Below, piece after piece: positions 57,248 through 64,000 of a stretch of 64,000 bases of DNA. Under the pieces are notes generated by a model that had not been told where the DNA came from, did not search any database, and saw only the letters and a program-made list of their open reading frames with translations. Positions within the stretch are counted from its first letter, which is position 1. Every line of letters starts with the position of its first letter. The stretch comes from Cunninghamia lanceolata. Taxonomy: Eukaryota > Streptophyta > Pinopsida > Cupressales > Cupressaceae. The DNA is taken from contig BSBN01000333.1 in the NCBI GenBank assembly GCA_027924645.1, positions 10,551,399 through 10,615,398 on the forward strand, written 5' to 3'. Both the position numbers and the translations under genes were made by a program.

Positions 57248-58471
57248 TTATTCTTCCATTGCCTTTACCAAGTTTTCATCTTCACAGGCTTCACTTACTG
57301 TTTTTGGTTCAATCTTTGAAATTAGACAAATCTCTTCTTGATCTTCAGCAATTCTTCTCCTAGTTCGAACACCTTTATTTCTATCTCCTATTATTTGATC
57401 TTCAGGATGATTCATCCTTACATACCTGGGAGTTTTGGGATTTGCTTGAACTTCTATTTCTTGGGCTTGTTCCTCAACTTCTGCACTATCCTCTTGAATT
57501 ACTGGATTTTCTAGATCAATCTGGATCTGACTCTGAGTTTGTACTTGCCTTTCTTGACTTGGATTTTCATCTTGATCATTTGAATCATATCCGCAAGACC
57601 TAGAATGTCCTTCCTTGCTCTCATCAACTCTAAAATTAGTACTTTCAACAATCTTTTTCAACCTCTTGTTAAAGCACCGATATGCTTTGCTTTGAGTAGA
57701 GTAACCCAGAAAAATTCCTCTATCACTTCTTGCTTCAAACTTGCCTAGATCCTCATCTCTTTTGATATAGAATTTACTACCAAAAACTCTGAAATATCTT
57801 ATAGTAGGAGGATGACCAAACCAGAGTTCATAAGGAGTCTTACCAGAATTGCCTTTGATCTACACCCAGTTAAGAGTGTAGACAACAGTACTCACAGCTT
57901 CTCTCCAATAGACTTGAGGAACATTTGTTTCCATCATCATGGTTCTGGCAGCTTCTTGAATGGTCCAGTTTTTTCTTTCCACTACTCCATTTTGCTGAGG
58001 AGTCCTAGGAGTAGATAACTATCTTTTTATTCCATGCTTTTCACAGAATGTATCAAACTCACCGGAGGTAAACTCACCACCTCTGTCAGATCTTAGACAC
58101 TTTATCTTCGCACCAATATCATTTTCCACCATAACTTTGAACACCTTGAATTTTTCAAGAGCTTTTGATTTTTCTTTTAAGAAAGTCATCCACATCATCC
58201 GAGAGTAATCATCAATCAAAAACATAAAATATTTGTCTCCTTGCACACTCCTAATTCTAGCAGGACCACATAGATCAATATGCACAAGTTCCAATCGCCC
58301 ACTTGAAAATTGTTCTTTCCTTTTGAATGATGTTTTGTTTTGTTTACCCAATTGACATTCTCTACACACGCTATCAGGTTTCACAAGTCTTGGAAGATCC
58401 CTCACAGCCTGAGTAGAACTTATCTTAACAATGTTATCAAAATTCACATGACACATTCTCCTATGCCACAA
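57248..58471 (-). pseudogene. copia-2 integrase and linker (in-frame stops only)
   Basis: The zinc domain LWHRRMCHVNFDNI and CRECQLGKQNKTSF is followed by ELVHIDLCGPARI (first Asp), CLRSDRGGEF (second Asp) and TPQQNGVVERKN (Glu), then YELWFGHPPTIRYFRVFG and GIFLGYS. TAG stops are at about 58472, 58016 and 57860. The acidic, Gln-rich linker (57250-57660) leads to RT in the same frame. Confidence 0.9.
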
Positions 58472-58876
58472 CTAACTTTGATCTGTCTGAGCAATCAAAC
58501 AACTTTTACCAAAACTACTTAATTGAAAGATGTTACCTCTAGTTTGTGTACCAGATACAATTTTAGTTCTAAAACTTTGCAAGATTCTGCATTTGCCATC
58601 CTTGAATCGGAGATCACAACCCTTGTCAACCAACTGTCCAACACTGAGAAGATTATGTTTCAATCCTTCCACATACAGAACATCATTGGTCTTATTCTTA
58701 CCATCAAAAGAGATGGATCCTCTGCCATGGATTCTACCAGCTGAGTTGTCTCCAAATTTTACAAGCCCACCTTCATATTTTTCAAGGCTCACAAACTTAC
58801 TTTTATCACCAATCATATGATGAGAACATCCACTATCAATCACCCATTCATCCTTTTTAACAACCTGAGCAGCCAA
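58472..58876 (-). pseudogene. copia-2 protease
   Basis: EWVIDSGCSHHMIGDKSKF keeps the catalytic D-S-G. GRGSISFDGKNKTNDVLYV and LKHNLLSVGQL follow, typical of Ty1/copia protease. A TAA just upstream (near 58885) and a TAG at its end break the polyprotein. The domain itself is undamaged. Confidence 0.9.
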
Positions 58877-59934
58877 GGCACTTTACAGATTTGTACAGCT
58901 AGCAGATTCAATAGACACCGGATCTTCTTCTTTGATAGCAATGAACACCCAATCATTTTCAGTGGAACCTCCATGATCAGATTCATCATATGTGACTCCT
59001 TCTTCTCCAGCTTCTTGGACATAGTAACATTTCTTTTGACCTTTATATCTATTAGGGTTTGGTTTTGAAAACCTCTCCAAACATCTTGAGGCAAAATGAC
59101 CAATCTTATTACAAGCAAAACATTTGAGCGGCAACTTTCCTTCATACTTCCTGGATCCTCTTGGCATTCTTTTGGCAATAAGAGCTCCAAGATCTGCAGT
59201 CTCAATTTCATCATCTTCAAGATCATTCCTTGCCTTCACAAATCTATTTTGATCTTGCTGAAGAGCTTTCACCCGGATCATATCTTTGTTTTCCATATAC
59301 ACTGGCCTTAAATGCAGATTCAGACTTAGGAAGAGAATCACCAAACTCACTTAATTTAAAAGCTAAAATTTTGCCAACCAGTTGATCTCTTGTAACTTCT
59401 AAGACAGTCCTGATCTCCTCTATAGCAGCAACCTTATGTTTGTATGAATTAGGTAAAGATTTGAGCACTTTTGCCACAATCTCTGATTCTTCCAAAGTTC
59501 CACCAACACACCTGATACCACACACAAGTTCATTTATCTGTTGCATGTAGATTGTGATGTTTTCATCTTCACTCGTTCTTAGATTTTCAAATTTTCCTCT
59601 CAAACTTTGTCGCTTGGCACATTTGACATATTCATCGCCTTCATATAGATTCTCCAACTTCTTTCCAGATTTCATGAGCAATTTTTAGTCCAAAGACATT
59701 TGTCATTTCTGAATCAATCAAGGCACTCAACAAGGCTTCTTTAGCTCGAAGGTTATTTTCAGCATCTTTGATTTGACCTAGAGTCGAAGGACCTTTCTCC
59801 AGAGGTTATAACTCATCATTGGTTATCACCCAATAAGCATCACCCATGCATTGCAAATGGCACTCCATGCGACTCTTCCAAATAGAATAATTTGTTCCAT
59901 CAAATCTCAGACTATTCTTCTTGTAGGTCAACAT
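58877..59934 (-). pseudogene. copia-2 gag with zinc knuckle (two frameshifts)
   Basis: The ATG at 59934, 42 bases after the primer site, opens SLRFDGTNYSIWKSRMECHL, then ALLSALIDSEMTNVFGL and KKLENLYEGDEYVK (UBN2-type gag). The CCHC knuckle is CFACNKIGHFASRC, near 59085-59126. A TAA lies near 59808, and frameshifts near 59680 and 59260. The reading frame from about 59250 onward is the one used by the rest of pol. Confidence 0.88.
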
Positions 59935-59976
59935 CCTGGATCTCCTCAAGCGGTCAATCTTATTTTAGAGGATTTT

Positions 59977-59989
59977 GCTCTGATACCAA
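59977..59989 (-). other. Primer binding site of copia-2 (initiator Met tRNA)
   Basis: Minus strand TTGGTATCAGAGC, one base from the 5' LTR edge, complementary to initiator tRNA-Met. Confidence 0.9.
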
Positions 59990-59990
59990 T

Positions 59991-61337
59991 TGTTGGAAAT
60001 AGTTCAAACAACTAAGAGGGGGGGTGAATCTGTTGTCTCACAAATTTAACCTTTTCTATTTTTAATCTTTTTTATCAACTTTCAATCAGATTAATAATGT
60101 AAACATTAAAGCATGAATCAACAACACATGAGCAAAAATAAACTAAGCACACAAAACACTAGGATTTTTACGTGGAAACCCAGTTAAGGGAAAACCATGG
60201 TGGGGGTTAACCCACAAGATTTGTACCCTATTAAAAGTACTTAGAAGAAAAGAGAAGGCATATGCCTTTGGGCTCACTGCCCAGAGCTCACTACTCAAAA
60301 GAGGCTCACTGCCTACAAAATTTAAGTTTAATAAAGGAAGAATTAACTGATAAATAGCATCTCCTTCATGCCTAGTTCAGTTTCATTGAATGCTCACAAA
60401 ACTTCTGCTCTGCTTCAAATACTTCTTCTCTAACTCTTCATCAAAACAGCTTGTGTTATTCTGTTTCTCCTCTGCTCTGCTATGCCTTTTGATCCTTTCT
60501 TCAGATTATATTATTTTTGCACAAGGATGATTTTCCACAACTCATCAACAAGTATTTATGCACTTCATCAACCTTGGAAATGAACATCAAGGTCGGCACT
60601 ACAAACATTTGACTTAATGTGAATCACTAAGTTGTCGGCCAAACATAACTGGGACTTAAACCTTCATTAATCAATACACCATGCTCTGTAGAAATGCTCT
60701 TAGATCATCCACAACATGCTTGAATCATTCGGTCGGCCAAGACTGGGAATAATAGCAACATCAAGAAGGAAATCTTTATTGACAAGCTCAAACTTCAATG
60801 CAGACCTCCAACATAGCAGTCACACGATCCAGAGACTTTCACAAGCACATTGAATTCAACAAAAACATTTGTACTCCTCCAAATCATTAGAATCACTTGC
60901 ATCTTCCTTTAGAACCTCAAGAACACTGTCTGCCATGACTATCACTTTAGAAAGATTGCTTGTGGACCTCCAAACCATGAACCACTTGAATGGATGATAC
61001 ACACTGACTTCCCAAACATGCCTCCAGATCCACAGATCATCTTTTGACATATCTGGAACAATCCGGAGCTCTTTCCTGTCACTCTATCTTCTTCTGAATG
61101 CTACAAAACCGGTTCTACTCAGATGGCCATAGCTTCTTCAAATCTTAACTAGAGCTTGTTAAGGACAATCCTTTACTTAGCCATTTGGTTCGCATACATT
61201 GATCCTTGTTAATTTTCTCAATATCCTCAACAATCCAGTCTTCTATACAGGAAGCAAAATAGGATACAGTTGACACCAATGGTAACAAGGATATGTTGAC
61301 ATCAATGACAACACCGCTTAGGCAAATATTTGTAACA
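59991..61337 (-). repeat. copia-2 5' LTR (1347 bp)
   Basis: On + it runs TGTTGGAAATAGTTC ... ATATTTGTAACA, then AAAAC. It aligns with 54130-55440. The position matching the other LTR's TATA box reads CATAAATA here (60553-60560), a change that would weaken it. Confidence 0.9.
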
Positions 61338-61342
61338 AAAAC
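61338..61342. repeat. Target-site duplication, right copy (AAAAC) of copia-2
   Basis: Matches 54125-54129. Confidence 0.9.
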
Positions 61343-61780
61343 ATATGTGAGCTAAAAGGGATGGACAAAAGCATAAGTTAATGTCATTGAGGGTAAGCGA
61401 AGGATAGTTTTACAATATCATTGAACTGTACATTAGGGAGGGATGGTATGCATTGATTCTAAAGGTGTGCAACATTACTGGAATGAGTGGCAGCATTGCA
61501 AAGGCAAAAGAAGTAACGTAGAGAAGAGGTTGTGAGAATAGATGTCACCAAAAGGAGGACTATCTCAAGGACATGACAAATGAATAAGAGGATGAGGAGT
61601 TGTACTAAAGAACATGTAGTAGAGGAAAGCATAATAGATGGGTATGCAACAACCAAGAAAGAGGCTAAAAAATGTGAGGGACTGGTTGTTGAAAATGGTA
61701 AGTGGATTGTGATTGAATACAAGCCAAAAAACTAATTATGCAAAGGATGATTGATGGAAACAAAGTAACAAATAACATAG
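61343..61780 (+). other. Continuation of the interrupted Ty3/gypsy sequence (no domain recognised)
   Basis: Joining 54129 to 61343 across the duplication continues the protease end (DGRDKT, then YVS). After that I find only fragments with stops and no recognisable RT. It may be a spacer or a badly decayed part of the element. Confidence 0.4.
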
Positions 61781-64000
61781 GTGAAAGTAGTACTTAGGGT
61801 GGACTATTTGAGGCATACCTAAGGAGGTGGAAGTAGCAAAGTGGAATCTCTAGGTAGGGGCAGACTATCCTAGAAAATAGGGACTCATTTATTTTATACC
61901 CTGGGAGTTTGATGCAGGTGCATCCTTGGGCATTAAGGAAATATGGTATCATGTTTAAGAAACTAGAATGTGTGGTTTTAATTTGGTAGTTTTTGTGTCT
62001 GCAAGTTTGTGGTTAGTAGTCTATGATAGAAGTTAGTGCATTTCATTACATTGAGGAATTAGCTTCTGTAGTTTTGGCGGTAGTTTTGTTATTGGTTTGT
62101 TTATCTTTTTGTTGAAATTTGAGGTTGATTAGATAAGTGGAGTTTGGTAATTTGATTTGTGAGGTGTCTATGGATTGCCAATGTGTTCAACTGTAATTAT
62201 TTCTATTTATGGAAGGTTTATTTTCATTTTGTGCCAAAGGTAGATATATGAGAAGTGTGTAATGATCATTGTGAAGGTATGTGGTGTACCCCATAGAGAT
62301 TCTCCATCGTTTGATCATTGTAATTTGTAAGTTTGTTATTTTTAATTAGTGACATGTTTCATGTGGTTTCAAGCTTTACACCATCTCGAGGCTAATGAAG
62401 ATCATGTGGGGATCTTGAGGATGACATATAGGGGTTTGTATCGATTTGAAGTATGCAAATAAGACTAAGATGAAGTAGGAACTTAGAAGGTAAGTTTAGC
62501 AGTGAGGGGGTGAGATCTAAGAAGCATAGTGTTGCTAACTAGGGGTATGATGTGGAGTACAATCTGGAAAGATTGAATGTGGACATCAAAAATCTTCTAT
62601 TCTATTATATTCCTTTCAATTGTTTCATCTTAGCTTGCTTACTTACCACATGTTCACTCTCAAATTCCTTCATCTATATTTTACCCCTTGTTTGTTAAAC
62701 CCTAACAAGATTAATGACCCATAATGCTTCACCATTTAGATCAACAACATCGACGCATTAGTGGGTAACACAGATTCAAAAGTCATACCCAACTAATGAT
62801 TCACTATTGTCAATTTTTCTATGTGTTTGTAGATCACTAGTTGTGCATTCTATTATCCATAGAAGGCAATGTAAAATTGAGGAGAAATATGCTCCTTGAT
62901 TGTAGATAAACTATATAAACATTGCATAAGATCCAAAAGTTGAACAAATTTCATATTCTAAATATTGTATGAGACAATGCACATGCACTTTGAACTATAT
63001 GAAATGCACTCCAAGATCTTTAGATTGAATCTACACCTTTCATGTTTGGAATTTGTGCAACTTTAGTGAACAAAAACCATAAAAATATGTCTACAATAAG
63101 TTTCTAGCAAAATATAATGTAATTGTAGATATTAATTTCCTTCTTAAATGGTGTTAGTTTTCACTATTAGAAGGGTTAGTAATTCACTTAAACACTTTTA
63201 ACCTCACGAAGAGGTTAGTAAAGCAAGCAATATAATTCCTCACCTAAGCATATGAGAGGTAGCCTCATCACGTATTAGTTTTGGGGCCTCTAGCTTTGTG
63301 AGTTCCCCAAGGGGTTACATTTGATGGTCATATGGTTGTATTTATGCATTTGGCCACAAAATACAATTAACATTTTAGGGATTTTGTATTAAACAACTCT
63401 CACAAAAAAAATACTTGATAAGCAAGGTCGATTGTCAAATTTAGGCACTTCAACTTTGTGCCCCCTCTCCCATCACTTCATTTAGTTTGATAAATTTCAT
63501 TAGTGTCTAAATATTTTAGCATTATTGTTTTTATCTGAGGCTTAATATATCATGTATTTTCTAAATCAGTTCCACTCCTCCTTCATTGTAATATTATAGG
63601 TAGAGATTTAAAATGCTATAGTACACATCGAAGGAGGTAGAGCAACTAGAATGAGGCATTCATTATTAAATAACATAATGAGAACTTGGTGGAACTATCC
63701 TAAATACTCACGAATTTAGTAAAGACATCAATCTATTTTTTATATATTGAACACTTGCAAAATTATAATGACAGAAGCAACCACATAGACTACAAAAAAA
63801 TAAATAGTAACAAATGGCATGCCTTAACAAATAACTATAGTGCATCCCTAGTATAGGGGACAAAGATAATTTTACATAATTGAATTGTTTCTAGAAAAAC
63901 TGTGTTTTAGCTTTTTTTGCCTCAACGTTTCAGATCACACTCCATGATCCATCATCAGAAGAAAAAGAAGAGAATGCAATCGAGAAAAGATTGCAGAGAT
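61781..64000. other. Right end of window: no recognisable gene
   Basis: AT-rich sequence with no ORF of note on either strand and no LTR pair, tandem repeat or RNA gene that I can support. It may be old transposon DNA. Confidence 0.5.

Larger units (their letters stand above)
54130..61337 (-). mobile_element. Ty1/copia LTR retrotransposon copia-2 (minus strand, 7.2 kb)
   Basis: The 5' LTR is at 59991-61337 and the 3' LTR at 54130-55440, with gag, protease, integrase, RT and RNase H in order on the minus strand. The Met-tRNA primer site is at 59977-59989 and the purine tract at 55441-55452. Perfect AAAAC duplications flank it. It is complete but dead: ten in-frame stops (seven TAG, three TAA) and two gag frameshifts. 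From about 59250 down to 55775 no further frameshift is seen. The two LTRs have diverged visibly and differ by a deletion of about 27 bp. Confidence 0.93.

Noticed and set aside
58817..59311. Plus-strand ORFs across copia-2
   Set aside because: Shadows of the minus-strand gag-pol, which has clear domains.

Overview
The window is a stack of plant LTR retrotransposons. I see no intact host gene. Land-plant origin is shown by Ty3/gypsy chromovirus and Tat-type elements (the latter with a second, archaeal-type RNase H), Ty1/copia elements primed by initiator-Met tRNA, and a plant mobile domain (PMD) pseudogene. The depth of nesting and the pattern of decay fit a large, heavily methylated genome, possibly a gymnosperm. 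The species cannot be named from the sequence alone.

Layout, oldest host first. (A) A decayed Ty3/gypsy Tat-lineage element on + runs from before base 1 to about 53.3 kb. Its protease, linker and first part of RT lie at 1-2014. The rest of RT, both RNase H domains and integrase lie at 44131-46856. A long 3' noncoding region follows, with degenerate tandem repeats (47142-47452), a solo LTR of a copia family (48254-49262, minus, TSD CATTT) and an antisense PMD pseudogene (50005-51204). A probable 3' LTR starts near 52273. (B) A Ty1/copia element on + (copia-1, 2015-44125, TSD ATTTT) split the Tat RT domain. (C) A Ty3/gypsy chromovirus inserted in the copia-1 integrase (4631-40580, TSD TCATA). 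It is a head-to-tail array, LTR-int-LTR-int-LTR-int-LTR, with 5.2-kb LTRs. Units 1 and 2 carry intact, apparently identical 1625-aa gag-pol ORFs. Unit 3 carries 15 single-base indels.

Downstream (53.4-64 kb), a remnant of another Ty3/gypsy gag-protease on + is split by a Ty1/copia element on the minus strand (copia-2, 54130-61337, TSD AAAAC). About 2.2 kb at the right end holds nothing I recognise.

The insertion order is therefore Tat, then copia-1, then chromovirus, with array formation last. The sequence state agrees. Copia-1 LTRs differ by roughly 6-7% by hand count, whereas the four chromovirus LTRs differ almost only in AT-microsatellite length and homopolymers. The points most worth checking are the LTR-sharing array and whether it is real or an assembly product, the clustered indels of unit 3, the GC-rich hairpin and 31-bp repeat module inside the giant LTR, and the antisense intron-bearing PMD gene inside the Tat element, which has decayed through 12 stop codons without one frameshift.
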